DNA of 64,000 bases. Source: Propionibacteriaceae bacterium (GTDB lineage: Bacteria; Actinomycetota; Actinomycetes; Propionibacteriales; Propionibacteriaceae). Below the pieces are notes generated by a model. The model made no database searches, was not told the origin of the DNA, and worked only from the letters and a program-made list of their open reading frames with translations. Numbering within the stretch: the first letter of the stretch is position 1; each line of letters begins with the position of its first letter. Location of the stretch: contig JAIRYW010000011.1 of NCBI GenBank assembly GCA_031267645.1, positions 1 to 64,000 on the forward strand, given 5' to 3'. Both the position numbers and the translations under genes were made by a program. Shown one piece after another: positions 36,501-44,818 of the stretch.

Positions 36501-39500
36501 TCCGCCACGGTGTTCAACAGTGGCGTGCCGGCGCCGGCCAGCAGGGCGGCCACGGCCGGGTAGGCCACGGCGTCGGCTCCGACGGCGGGGGCGTTGGCGT
36601 CCAGGAAGTAGACCGCGCCGGGCGGCACGACCTCGACCTGAGCCAGCACCTTGAGCGTCGGATTGTTGACGAAGGAGCCTTCCACGGCCACCTGCGCCCA
36701 GGCCGTGGCGAAGGCGCCGGCCGGGATCTGCCAGGTCACGTCGGCCGCGATGGCGCCGCCGGCGGCGGAGGTGGCCTGGACCTGGGCCGGCAGCTCGAGC
36801 GTGCCGTCGACCAAGACGGCGTAGCGGGGCAGGGTCTCGGTCACCGTCACCGGGCGCTCGGCGTCCGGCACGTCGGGCGGGGCGACCGTGGCCCCGCCGT
36901 GCAGGATCTCGACGCTGTCCAAGGTGAAGGTGCCCTGGGTGACGGTGGCCGAGAAGGTGTGCGGGCCGTCGCTCAAGCCGCGCAACCAGTACGAGGTCCG
37001 ACGGTCGCCGACCTGGGCGATCTGGACCGTCTGAGCGGCGCCGCCGTCGACGCTGACGGACAGCTGAGAGGCGCTGGTGCTACCAGTCAGGTTGATCCCG
37101 GTGCCGTCGAAGGCGAAGCTGAAGGAGCGGCCATTGCTGACCAGGTGCCGGGTCCGGTTGTAGTGGGCGTAGCCGGCCTGCTCCCAGGTGAAGGCGGAGT
37201 AGGTGATACGGGCGTCGGCGTCGTCGATCTTGGTCGCCTCCCAGGCCGCGTCGGTGATCGGCGTGACTTCGAGGTTGTCGAACAAGGTGTTGTAATAGCC
37301 GGAGCCCAGGGCCAGTCGTCCAGCCATGGTCGGACCGGCGGCGGTGTCGGTGTACTGAGCCAACTGCTGGCCGTCGACCCAGGCCGTGATGACGTTCTCG
37401 TCAGCCGAGATGGCGAAGTCGTGCCATTGGCTGGGGTCGAACATGAAGACGGTGCCGGAGGCGACCGGAGAGTCGTAACGACGCAGCTGCCAGCGGCCGT
37501 CGCTGTAGACCCGGATGGCGTAAGAGGCCTGGTCGCCGCCCCGGGCGTAGGTCTGACGCAGACCCAGCGAGGCGTAGTTGGCCAGGTTGGAGTTCAGCAC
37601 CACCAGGTCGTGCTTGAAGTCGGCGCTGACCTTGTAGTTGGCCCACTCCTGCTCGCCCAGCACGGTGGTCGGCTCAGTCGTGACCAGCGAATTCTGCGAC
37701 CCGCCGCTCCAGACGTTCCAGGCGTAGCCGCGGGTGACGGCGGTGTTCTGCTGCCGCAGGACGAAACCATGCTCGGCCTGGCCGCTGTCGACCACCTCGA
37801 AGGCGCCGTTCTGGTCGGCCGTGTAGCGCGGGCTGCCGCCCCGACGCTCGATGTAAGTCATGTCCTGGCCGGCCACCTGGACGGTGGGATAGTCGGCGTA
37901 CTCGAAGTCGTCGCTGTAGGGCAGGGCCAGCGGAGTGTCGGCCGCACTGGGGGCGAAGTCGCCCGGTTGGTAGGACTCGGTGGAACCGTTGAGGCCGTCC
38001 GGCAAGGTCGAGACGGTCAGGATCGACCAAGGCTTGACGTCGATGCGGTAGACGTCCCAGATCACGCCGTCGATCTCCTCTTGGTCGACCGGCGCGAAGT
38101 AGCCGATCTTCTGGAAGTAGTTGGCGTCGTAGCTCTGTCCGGCCTGGGGGCCGACGGTCTGCCAAGCGTGGAGCGGACGGCCGGTCTCGCCCAGTCGGGC
38201 CACCTTGACCTCGTAGTAACGCTGCTTGGAGGTGTTGTTGGGATAGACCTGCGAGAACTCGACCGGGCCCGGGTCGGCGGCCGGGGTGCGGGTGGTCATG
38301 ACCGCCGTGGTGGCGGTGTCGACGTTGACCCCGCCGTCGCCCTTGGTCCCGTCGGCCCAGGTGGCGGACTCGATGTATTCCCAGCCCTTGTCCATGAACT
38401 GCTGGTAGTGGCGCACCGCCACCAAGCCGACGTCGCCCTCCCAGTAACCGGACCAGGGGTCGGAGGCCCGCATCAGATGCTTGGGCAGATATTGGGCGCC
38501 CTCGTACATGGCCGAGATGGCGGGCTGGAACAAGAAGGTGGTCATGTGGGCCGGGTTGGCGTCCGAGGCGGCGTTGCCGCCGGTCCAGCGGTAGGCCGCG
38601 ATGAAACGCTCGGCGATGTCGACCGCGCCGACCGTGCCGCCGATGCCGCCCCGGGTGGGGTCGACCGTCAGGCGGTACTGCGGGTCGATCATGGGGGCGA
38701 CGGCCTCGGAGTCGATGATCGGCATGCCGTACTGCTTGTTCAAGGTCGTGATGGCGGCGGCGCCCTCGATGTCGTAGTGGTAACCGAAGGCGTCGACGTA
38801 CTGCAGGGCCTCGGCGTTGGCCAGGACGGCCGCGGCGGCGGCGGCCCCGCTGCGGTAGGAGTCCATGGCCACGATCTGGATCTTGTTGTAGTCGTAACGG
38901 GCGTCCGGCGCCGTGGCGTCACGCTCCAGCCACTTGGCGAACTGGACCACCCAGCGCAGTTCGGCGGTGTAGGCCGATTGCGAGGTGGAACCGCCGCCGA
39001 TCTCGTTCTGAGACGGGCTCATCCAGTCGAATTCGACGCCAAAGACGTCATAGGCCGCGTCGATGGTCTCTTTGTACCACTGGTACCGCTTGGCGTAGTC
39101 GTTGCCGGTCCAGCTGGGCTCGCCCCAACGCAGGGCCTCGATCTCGATCTCGGGGTTGATGCTCAGGGCGTCGGCGATGAACCAGAAGCCAGCCCCGCGT
39201 AGCACGTTGGCGGGCTCGTCCTGGGTCCGTTTGGTGGCCGGCTCGGCGCCGGAGGAGGAATTGGAGTCGGCCCCCATCTCGACCTTGATGTGGCGCAGGC
39301 CGGCGCCGCTGTCCGGGTTGAACAGCGCGTTCATGATGGCCCAGTAGGCCTCCGGACTCTCCTCCTTGTAGTCGATCAACAAGTTAGATGTGTTATTGCA
39401 GGAGACCGCCCCGAAACCGCCGAAGGTGTTGTATGGAGTGCCGTCCTCGCCGCGCTCGACGTCGTCGCCGTCGACCAGTAATTCTTGCCAGGTGACCGTG

Positions 39501-39649
39501 CCTTCAGGCAGAGTCAAATCGGTCAGGGGGGGGGGATCGTCAGCGTGAGCAATTCCGTTTGGCGCAATGGCCAGCAGGCCGACCGCCAAGGCGAAGGCCG
39601 ATAGGACGCTGAGGGAGGCTTTGGTGAGCCTGGATCGCTGGAACAACAC
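33593..39649 (-). CDS. secreted multidomain GH59-like beta-galactosidase (galactocerebrosidase family)
   Basis: A 2018-residue exported enzyme. A signal peptide (cleavage near AHA-DD, 36/37) is followed by a catalytic domain with GH59 features: NTFGGFGAVSCNNTSNLL, GLRHIKVEMGADSN, and probable acid/base Glu216 (SPSQNE) and nucleophile Glu315 (IIDSEAV). A lectin-like domain (about 580-790, PYSDDFEYADYPTVQ onward), a beta module around HTFSATVTQGTFTLDSVEI, two Big_4/FIVAR-type blocks with FLDANAP or FIDANAFP beginnings, and four or five C-terminal Ig-like repeats (YDWYRG and IKVKVT) follow. There is no LPXTG sorting signal. GH59 cleaves terminal beta-galactose; a plant or host galactan is a plausible target. 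A ten-base C tract lies at codons 39-42. Confidence 0.85.
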   Translation of the reverse strand: MLFQRSRLTKASLSVLSAFALAVGLLAIAPNGIAHADDPPPLTDLTLPEGTVTWQELLVDGDDVERGEDGTPYNTFGGFGAVSCNNTSNLLIDYKEESPEAYWAIMNALFNPDSGAGLRHIKVEMGADSNSSSGAEPATKRTQDEPANVLRGAGFWFIADALSINPEIEIEALRWGEPSWTGNDYAKRYQWYKETIDAAYDVFGVEFDWMSPSQNEIGGGSTSQSAYTAELRWVVQFAKWLERDATAPDARYDYNKIQIVAMDSYRSGAAAAAAVLANAEALQYVDAFGYHYDIEGAAAITTLNKQYGMPIIDSEAVAPMIDPQYRLTVDPTRGGIGGTVGAVDIAERFIAAYRWTGGNAASDANPAHMTTFLFQPAISAMYEGAQYLPKHLMRASDPWSGYWEGDVGLVAVRHYQQFMDKGWEYIESATWADGTKGDGGVNVDTATTAVMTTRTPAADPGPVEFSQVYPNNTSKQRYYEVKVARLGETGRPLHAWQTVGPQAGQSYDANYFQKIGYFAPVDQEEIDGVIWDVYRIDVKPWSILTVSTLPDGLNGSTESYQPGDFAPSAADTPLALPYSDDFEYADYPTVQVAGQDMTYIERRGGSPRYTADQNGAFEVVDSGQAEHGFVLRQQNTAVTRGYAWNVWSGGSQNSLVTTEPTTVLGEQEWANYKVSADFKHDLVVLNSNLANYASLGLRQTYARGGDQASYAIRVYSDGRWQLRRYDSPVASGTVFMFDPSQWHDFAISADENVITAWVDGQQLAQYTDTAAGPTMAGRLALGSGYYNTLFDNLEVTPITDAAWEATKIDDADARITYSAFTWEQAGYAHYNRTRHLVSNGRSFSFAFDGTGINLTGSTSASQLSVSVDGGAAQTVQIAQVGDRRTSYWLRGLSDGPHTFSATVTQGTFTLDSVEILHGGATVAPPDVPDAERPVTVTETLPRYAVLVDGTLELPAQVQATSAAGGAIAADVTWQIPAGAFATAWAQVAVEGSFVNNPTLKVLAQVEVVPPGAVYFLDANAPAVGADAVAYPAVAALLAGAGTPLLNTVADQNWSTGADWGCETTSAKGRLNEQPYDKTRETGRYGDNMVCRFTLPAGDWVLTSAHTEWWTVGSGKTRAADVKVSDGVSETALGSYSFPNGSIGQSKVLSGQFSLSQPTTIVYTNVKTSTESPALSWIGIAALATSSPTVDRSVLAGLLEQAQNSPAIAYTAESWQSLRQVALSAKAVHDDPAATQGQIDQAATVLGQALDQLVEVAYQTLPDYRIAAYVGQAPQLPGTIALRTISGQTEEIPVVWQSVDPAAFATPYSAVSLTGQAGLIPVTLVVEVVPEDLVYFIDANAFPGSHTDGYGADSPAWLAVESLLGEQLINQTPDQFFPDPDPGQSFGLSSTRGSTNGNTNPKTPAGGLYDKYCTTGWYVAGSASTYRNSTADYKIWLPAGDWTLTAGFCEWWNGRNIRPSVTAENVTSTGPDVSVQGIGAKGSSDISFSLVEPGYATFKVLMVPGGNQLPVLSWVAVSATVDRAGLAAAMAAAEALDEQLHTADSWEPLAQALASAQALLDDPGAGKDQVAAAIAQLTEAIGGLVDARQPLSELVDQLSGLTPTTYTFAPWQTFALALAQAWAVLDGEPVTRDVVAAQIEQLNAAQAGLVLRVTVQPPVLSVASGQVVDGLLRGQVGDTVSLSVTVDPVEADLTYLWFRGTSVIGAATGQSSYVLQPADANAIIQVKVIASLPQGETVTKYSNWVTVGQYLTVTELSLSGSGQIGSPLTVTAAATPDGVTVAYDWFRGVSYIGQAKDATSYTAQAADAGQAIKVKVTFSKGSWTLVRYTDPVLIEDLIKVTATPTLSGAAEIGSTLTAQIGFTPAEAEARYDWYRVNDQGTAVFIVTGPATYLVRAADATHTIKVKVTLSAEGMDPVVRYSLASDQVPGQPAPAVNSVVLAQNGGVAQATVDLTLPPGASVRYDWYRGTTYLNGVTGLSYAVQAQDVGADLKVKVTVSAPDFASVVRYSLPLRVVSPGH
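39526..39535. repeat. ten-base G tract (C tract in the GH59 reading frame)
   Basis: Ten consecutive G on the plus strand encode Pro39-Pro40-Pro41 and the first base of Leu42 just after the predicted signal peptidase site of the GH59 protein. Gain or loss of one base would shift the frame and abolish the enzyme. It is the longest G/C homopolymer I noticed in the window. Confidence 0.95.
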
Positions 39650-39818
39650 GAAACAACCTTCTTTACTCTGTTAGAGGTCGACTTATGTTTGATTTGGTTC
39701 GAGTCGGGACGCGGATGGGGCATGATCGGCGGTGACCATCATGGGACCGAATCTAGAGGATAAGGACAAGCTAGCGCAAGGTATTCCAGAATAGAATTTT
39801 TTCGAACATTTTCAGACA

Positions 39819-42800
39819 TCAGATCGCGGCTGGCACGCTCAGCCGGGCGTAGCGGACCACCGGCTCGAAGCCCGGAACCGTCAAAGTCAACTTGACGATG
39901 ATGTCATGGCCCTGGTCGGCCGCCGTCAAGACGTGGCTGGGACCGGTCGTCGAAGCCAAGAAGAGACTGTCTCGGAACCAGGCGTAGGCGACCTGGGCCG
40001 AGCTGGGGCTGGACTGGGCCTGGGCCGTGACGGCCCGCCCCGGAGCCAGCGCCCCGGCCACGGCCAGAGTCAAGCCGGACACGGTCGGAGCCGGGACGCC
40101 GTCCACCTGGGCGCCGCTGCTGTAACGCACGACCGGGGCTGAGCCCGGCGCCGTCACCGTCAGTTTGACTTTGACGATCTGACCGCCGGCGTCGGCCGCG
40201 GAGACGGTGTAGGAGGGGCCGGTGGCCCCGGCGATCAGCGACTGGCCCCGGAACCAGGCGTAAGTGATCTCGGCCGTGGTCGGCAGCAGCGCCAGGTCCA
40301 AGGTCAAAGTCTCCCCCACCTGGGCGGTGGGCGGCAGATTGGCCCGCGTCACCAGCGTCCCGCGCACCACGACGTGGTTGGAGTACTTGATCTGCTCTTG
40401 GCCAGGCGGGCCGGCCAAGACCTTGACCGTGATGTCACGGCCCAGGTCGGACGGGCGGATGGTGTACGAGTCGCCCGAGGCGCCGGACAGCAGGTGGCCG
40501 CCGTCGCCGAACCAGAGGTAGCTGACCGGACTGTCGGACGGAGTCACGGTCAGGTGGACCTGACAGATCTGGCCCGCCTCGGCCGTTTGGACGTCGCCGT
40601 CGCAGATCAACGTCGGCTGCGACAGCGTGACGGGGTCAGGATCGGGTTCGGGATCGGGATCGACCGGTCGGCCCGGAATGGCCAGTTCGGCGATCTTGAG
40701 GTACGAGCCCGGCGTTTGGAAGACCAAGCGCAGCCCGGTGGCCGGAACCGGGTCGAAGTGGATCGTGGTCAGGCTCTGATTGGCCGCCACGGCGGCGGCC
40801 TGGGCGCTGGTCGGGGACCAGAGGCCGGCGGCGTCGCGCCACAGCAGCGCGACCGCGGCGATGGACCCTTCGGTGTTGGTGAAGGCGACCTGGCCGACCT
40901 GGTGCGGGTCGGACCATCGGGCCGACCAGGTCACCTGGTCGCGTCCTTGGCCGGACGAGGCCCAGGTCGACCAAGCGGTGGAACTGTCGCCGTCGCAGGC
41001 CAAGCCAGCCGGGAAGGTCCCGTAGTTGGTCTGATGGAAGTCGGCCTCGACCACGGTCCCGAGCTCCTGGCAGAGGTTGACCAGGCTGGCCTGGCCGATG
41101 ACCTGCAGCTCGGGGATCTTGAGGTACGAGCCCGGCGTCTGGAAGACCAGCCGCAGACCGTCGGCCACCACCGGGTCGAACTCGACCACGGTGGCGACAT
41201 CGTTGGGTTGGGGCGTCACCGAGCCGGCCGAACTGGCCCGCCAGAGACCGTCGGCCGAGTCGCGCCACTCCACGGCCAGACTGGCGATGGTCCCCTCGCT
41301 GTTGGTGAAGGCGACCTGGCGCAGGTCGAAGTCGGCGGCGAACTCCAAGGTCAAAACGACCTGGTCCGGCCGAGCGGCGCTGGAGGCCCAGGTCGACCAA
41401 GCGGTGGCGGAGTCGCCGTCACAGGCCAAGCCGGCCGGGAACTCGCCGTAGGAGGTCTGGTGGAAGGAGGCCGAGATCAAGACGGCCTGGCCGCAGACAT
41501 TGTCGGAGGCCACTTTCAACGAAGCGGTCAGGTAACGGCCGAGCAAGGGCCCGGGAGTGTCGACGTGTCCCACGATGGTGCGCCAGCCGCCGGCCGCGAA
41601 AGCGGCGTCCAAACTGGCGGCGGACCAGGTGGCGGTCAGGTCGGGGTGGGTCTGGCCGTCCAACTCGACGGCGAAGACCGGGTCGAAGCTGGCCCGCTCC
41701 TCCGGCCGGGCTTGGAAGGCCAGGGGTTGGGAGGTCCCCAAGGGGCGGTACAGGCTGGCGTTGGCCGGATCCCAGGGGCCGACGTTCTCGACCGTGATGG
41801 AATCACTTCCGGGGTCGACTTGGATCGGCGCCCAGACGTAACGCGACCGCTCGCCGGCCGAGCCGTTCGACTCGGTGATCCAGCGGTCGCCCATGTAGAT
41901 GAACTGGCCCTGGTCTTGGTCGAGGGCGATCACGAAGGTGGGTTGGGAGTCGAAGCAGCGACCGGGGTCGGCCACGCCGACGCCGGAGCGGCCGGTCAGG
42001 CCGACGCAGGGGTTGGCCGGGTCGAGCCGGGTCCACTGGCCCTGGGCCGGGTTGCCGTTGTTATTCCCCAGCACGGCCTCGGTGGGAGTGATCATGGATT
42101 GGGAACGGTAGGCGACGACGGCGGTCGAATTCCAGCCGTCGGTGCCGGAGGTCAGCATGTAGTACCAGCCGTCGTATTTGAAGACGCTGGAAGCCTCACG
42201 GTTGACGTCGGGCAACACCCGGTTGGAGAAGTCCAGCCCCAATTGGGCGGCGTCGCCTTCCGCCAGCGGGCCGGTGTACTCGGCGTTCAGGCGGGAGATG
42301 TACATCCACTTGTTCATCTCCGAGGAGTAGACGGCGTAGGCGTCGTCGGCCAGCGGGTCGACCGTGTGGACGCCGGCGTCCTGGAACACCGTCATGTCGC
42401 GCGAGTCGCCCTCGCGGCCGGCGTTGGGCACGCCCGGCGCCCAGTTCATCTTGGTGGTGTTGACCAGCTTGAACGGTCCGAAGGGCGTGTCCGAGACGGC
42501 GAAGCCGATCTCGGCCAGGGAGTATCGGCTGCCCACATTCTGATCGGCCGGGTCGCCGCCGCCGGCCACCCAATTCACCAGATCGGCGTTGTCCGGCAGC
42601 GGACCGTCGGCGTGGTAGATGATGACGAACTGGCCGGTCTTGGCGTTCCACAGCAGCTTGGGCCGCTCCATGATGTTGACATTGCCGTTCAACCGGTAGC
42701 TGGCGTTGGCCAAGTTGGCCTCGTCGTAAGTGGCGGCCACTCCGGCCGCTTGGTCGGCCCAGCTCTCGACGTAGGGGGCGACGAAGGCCCGGGCCCGGTC

Positions 42801-43340
42801 GATCTCGGCTTGGCTGGTCTGGCCGTCCGGAGCCGTCTTATTGGCGGTGGTTTTGATGGCGTCGACCTTGACCGAGTCGACTTCGACCCGGGAACCGGCC
42901 ACCTTGAGGGTGAAGAACTGGTGGGTGGGCAGGACCAAGCCCATGTCGTGCCAGTTCAACAGGTCGGTCGACCAATAGCCACGCACGCCGTTGACCGGAC
43001 GGGTGGCGTCGGTCTTGTCCTCTCCGTACCACAGCCAGACTGTTTGGTCCTGGGCTCCGTCGCCGGTGATGTCGAGGCCGACCCGGGCCTCTTCGACCGC
43101 CACCACCGAGCCACCGTGGGCTTTGATCGGCTGGCCGTCCACATCGAGCCAGACCGAACCGTCCGGAGCTGGCGCCAAAGCGACCGGATCGGCCGCGGCC
43201 GGGGCGGCCGACAACCCGGGAGTCAGCAGACCGGCCACCAGGGCCAGCCCGAGACCGGCCACCAGCCGGCTGGCCGAACGCCGCGACCGCGGGGAGGAGC
43301 TGGGCCCGGCGCCGGGCCGGGGCGGGGAGGTCGAGAACAT
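39819..43340 (-). CDS. secreted GH43-like exo-beta-1,3-galactanase-type enzyme with tandem discoidin-like and Ig-like modules
   Basis: A 1173-residue exported protein with a signal peptide (LVAGLGLALVAGLLTPGLSAAPAAA). The catalytic five-blade region (about 50-480) has GH43 subfamily-24-like phrases: GYWSTDLLNWHDMGLVL, RPKLLWNAKTGQFVIIYH, SSVFKYDGWYYMLTSGTDGWN and FDSQPTFVIALD..GDRW. Two closely related modules of about 142 residues follow, each with FHQTxYGxFPAGLACDGDS and AWSTWAS, resembling F5/8 type C carbohydrate-binding domains. Three or four Ig-like repeats (YAWFRG and VKVKLTV) end the protein, like those of the GH59 neighbour. No sorting motif. Family members release galactose from beta-1,3-galactan of arabinogalactan proteins; the exact subfamily is an inference. 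Confidence 0.82.
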   Translation of the reverse strand: MFSTSPPRPGAGPSSSPRSRRSASRLVAGLGLALVAGLLTPGLSAAPAAADPVALAPAPDGSVWLDVDGQPIKAHGGSVVAVEEARVGLDITGDGAQDQTVWLWYGEDKTDATRPVNGVRGYWSTDLLNWHDMGLVLPTHQFFTLKVAGSRVEVDSVKVDAIKTTANKTAPDGQTSQAEIDRARAFVAPYVESWADQAAGVAATYDEANLANASYRLNGNVNIMERPKLLWNAKTGQFVIIYHADGPLPDNADLVNWVAGGGDPADQNVGSRYSLAEIGFAVSDTPFGPFKLVNTTKMNWAPGVPNAGREGDSRDMTVFQDAGVHTVDPLADDAYAVYSSEMNKWMYISRLNAEYTGPLAEGDAAQLGLDFSNRVLPDVNREASSVFKYDGWYYMLTSGTDGWNSTAVVAYRSQSMITPTEAVLGNNNGNPAQGQWTRLDPANPCVGLTGRSGVGVADPGRCFDSQPTFVIALDQDQGQFIYMGDRWITESNGSAGERSRYVWAPIQVDPGSDSITVENVGPWDPANASLYRPLGTSQPLAFQARPEERASFDPVFAVELDGQTHPDLTATWSAASLDAAFAAGGWRTIVGHVDTPGPLLGRYLTASLKVASDNVCGQAVLISASFHQTSYGEFPAGLACDGDSATAWSTWASSAARPDQVVLTLEFAADFDLRQVAFTNSEGTIASLAVEWRDSADGLWRASSAGSVTPQPNDVATVVEFDPVVADGLRLVFQTPGSYLKIPELQVIGQASLVNLCQELGTVVEADFHQTNYGTFPAGLACDGDSSTAWSTWASSGQGRDQVTWSARWSDPHQVGQVAFTNTEGSIAAVALLWRDAAGLWSPTSAQAAAVAANQSLTTIHFDPVPATGLRLVFQTPGSYLKIAELAIPGRPVDPDPEPDPDPVTLSQPTLICDGDVQTAEAGQICQVHLTVTPSDSPVSYLWFGDGGHLLSGASGDSYTIRPSDLGRDITVKVLAGPPGQEQIKYSNHVVVRGTLVTRANLPPTAQVGETLTLDLALLPTTAEITYAWFRGQSLIAGATGPSYTVSAADAGGQIVKVKLTVTAPGSAPVVRYSSGAQVDGVPAPTVSGLTLAVAGALAPGRAVTAQAQSSPSSAQVAYAWFRDSLFLASTTGPSHVLTAADQGHDIIVKLTLTVPGFEPVVRYARLSVPAAI
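40957..41480 (-). repeat. tandem duplication of a discoidin-like module in the GH43-like gene
   Basis: Two coding units with period 426 bases (142 codons) carry long near-identical stretches, such as the one starting at 40957 and its match at 41383. High DNA-level similarity suggests a recent in-frame duplication. Confidence 0.75.
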
Positions 43341-43373
43341 GGCACCGCTTCCTTGCGATATGTACTTTTTTGT

Positions 43374-43403
43374 CCACTAATGGCGTACTTTGCGGATTAG
43401 TGG
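43374..43403. promoter_or_regulatory. inverted repeat upstream of the GH43-like gene (possible operator)
   Basis: CCACTAAT (43374-43381) and ATTAGTGG (43396-43403) form a perfect 8-base inverted repeat with a 14-base spacer, 34 bases upstream of the GH43-like start. The AT-rich local sequence suggests a promoter. No regulator gene lies adjacent. Confidence 0.45.
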
Positions 43404-43519
43404 CTCTGGTGTTCAGATTAGCCATAACCTGACCTCGAATGGAAGCCTGTGGCCATGGAGCGGACCCAGATCGAGACCCGGGGCCGACGCCGGGCGAACC
43501 CGGCCCGGCCTGAAAGGGA

Positions 43520-44818
43520 TCAGCCGGCCCGGCGGCCGGACAGGTAGCGACCCAGGAAGTCGGCCCGGAAGTCTTTGAAGAAACCTTGCTCGATGGAATG
43601 GCGGATGTCGTCGACCAGGCGGACCGTGAAGCGCTCGTTATGGATGGTGGCCAGGGTGTAGAACAATAATTCCTTGGACTTGGCCAGGTGGTGCAGATAG
43701 GCCCGACTGTGTTGGGCGCAGGTCGAACAGTCACAACCCGGCTCCAGGGGCTCGAAGGCGCGCCGGTTGGCCAAGGTGTCGACGTTGTAGCGCCCGGTCT
43801 GGGTGTAGATGGCGCCGTTGCGGGCGGTGCGGGAGGGGTTGACGCAGTCGAAGGTGTCCGCCCCAGCCTCGATCCCGGCGAAGAGGTCCTCCGGAGTGGC
43901 GATGCCGAGCAGATGGCGCGGCTTGTCCGCCGGCAGCTGGTCCGTCACCCAACGGCAGATCCGACCCAAGTTCTCCTTCTCCAGGGCCCCACCGATGCCG
44001 AAGCCGTCGAAGGTCTGGCCGTCGACCTCCAGCTCGGCCAGCCGCCGGGCGGCACGGCGTCGTAAATCCTCGTGTTGCGCCCCTTGGACGACTCCGAAGA
44101 GCCCTTGGTACGGCCGCGCCGCCCGTTCGGCCGTCAAGCGGGCGTGCTCGGCCAGACAGCGGCCGGCCCAAGCCTCGGTCCGTTCCAGCGAACGCTCCTG
44201 GTAGGCCCGGCTGTTCATCAAGGTGGTGCACTCGTCGAAGGCGAAGATGACGTCGGCCCCCAGCTGGTGCTGGATCCGCATCGAGACCTCGGGGGTGAAG
44301 CGGTGCGACGAGCCGTCGCGGTGCGATTTGAAGGTGACGCCGTCGTCGTCCACCCGGGCCAGACGGTCCTTGCCCGGGGCGATGACGTCGTCGTCGACCA
44401 GACCGGCCGTGTCCATGGCCAACACCTTCTTGAAACCGGCGCCCAGGCTGAGGACCTGGAAACCGCCCGAGTCGGTCATGGTCGGCCCGGGCCAGCCCAT
44501 GAAGGCGGCCAGGCCGCCGGCCTGCTCGACCAACTCCGGGCCGGGCTGGAGGTAGAGGTGGTAGGCGTTGGCCAAGACGGCCTGGGCCCCCAACTCGACC
44601 AAGTCACGGGGCTGGACCGCCCGGACCGTGGCGCGGGTGCCGACCACGATGAAGGCCGGCGTCGCGATCGAACCGTGCGGGGTGCGGATCAGACCGGTCC
44701 GGCCGGGCTGATCGTCCAGCCTGACGCCGACCTGGAAACCGAATCCGCCGGGAGGGGCCGGGGCCGTCTCCGGTGGCGGTCCCGTCTCCGGCTGGGGTCG
44801 GACCGGCGAACCGCTCAT
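43520..44818 (-). CDS. tgt: tRNA-guanine transglycosylase
   Basis: A 432-residue TGT that exchanges guanine-34 for a queuosine precursor in GUN-anticodon tRNAs. The family motifs MTDSGGFQVLSLG, DECTTLMNSRAYQERSLERT, GLFGVVQGAQHEDLRRRAA, GIGGALEKE and NPSRTARNGAIYT are present, and the zinc site is CDCSTC with a following His (CAQHSRAYLHHL). It is longer at the N-terminus than typical TGT, with a Pro-rich start. ATG 44818 overlaps the rsmE stop (ATGA), so it is the last gene of the hrcA-dnaJ-rsmE-tgt operon. The YhhQ transporter in this window could supply its substrate. Confidence 0.94.
   Translation of the reverse strand: MSGSPVRPQPETGPPPETAPAPPGGFGFQVGVRLDDQPGRTGLIRTPHGSIATPAFIVVGTRATVRAVQPRDLVELGAQAVLANAYHLYLQPGPELVEQAGGLAAFMGWPGPTMTDSGGFQVLSLGAGFKKVLAMDTAGLVDDDVIAPGKDRLARVDDDGVTFKSHRDGSSHRFTPEVSMRIQHQLGADVIFAFDECTTLMNSRAYQERSLERTEAWAGRCLAEHARLTAERAARPYQGLFGVVQGAQHEDLRRRAARRLAELEVDGQTFDGFGIGGALEKENLGRICRWVTDQLPADKPRHLLGIATPEDLFAGIEAGADTFDCVNPSRTARNGAIYTQTGRYNVDTLANRRAFEPLEPGCDCSTCAQHSRAYLHHLAKSKELLFYTLATIHNERFTVRLVDDIRHSIEQGFFKDFRADFLGRYLSGRRAG

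Noticed and set aside
33551..39202. A very long open frame (about 1880 codons) antisense to the GH59 gene
   Set aside because: It reads as Gly/Val/Asp/Arg/Gln-rich low-complexity sequence with no motif, the normal result of high third-position GC on the opposite strand. The GH59 frame has domain matches and a signal peptide.
40374..43400. A thousand-codon open frame antisense to the GH43-like gene
   Set aside because: Same compositional shadow; no domain, and the sense frame is clearly coding.
43489..43504. GCCGGG-CGAA-CCCGGC hairpin after tgt as a terminator
   Set aside because: The stem is only six pairs and no T-run follows on the minus strand.
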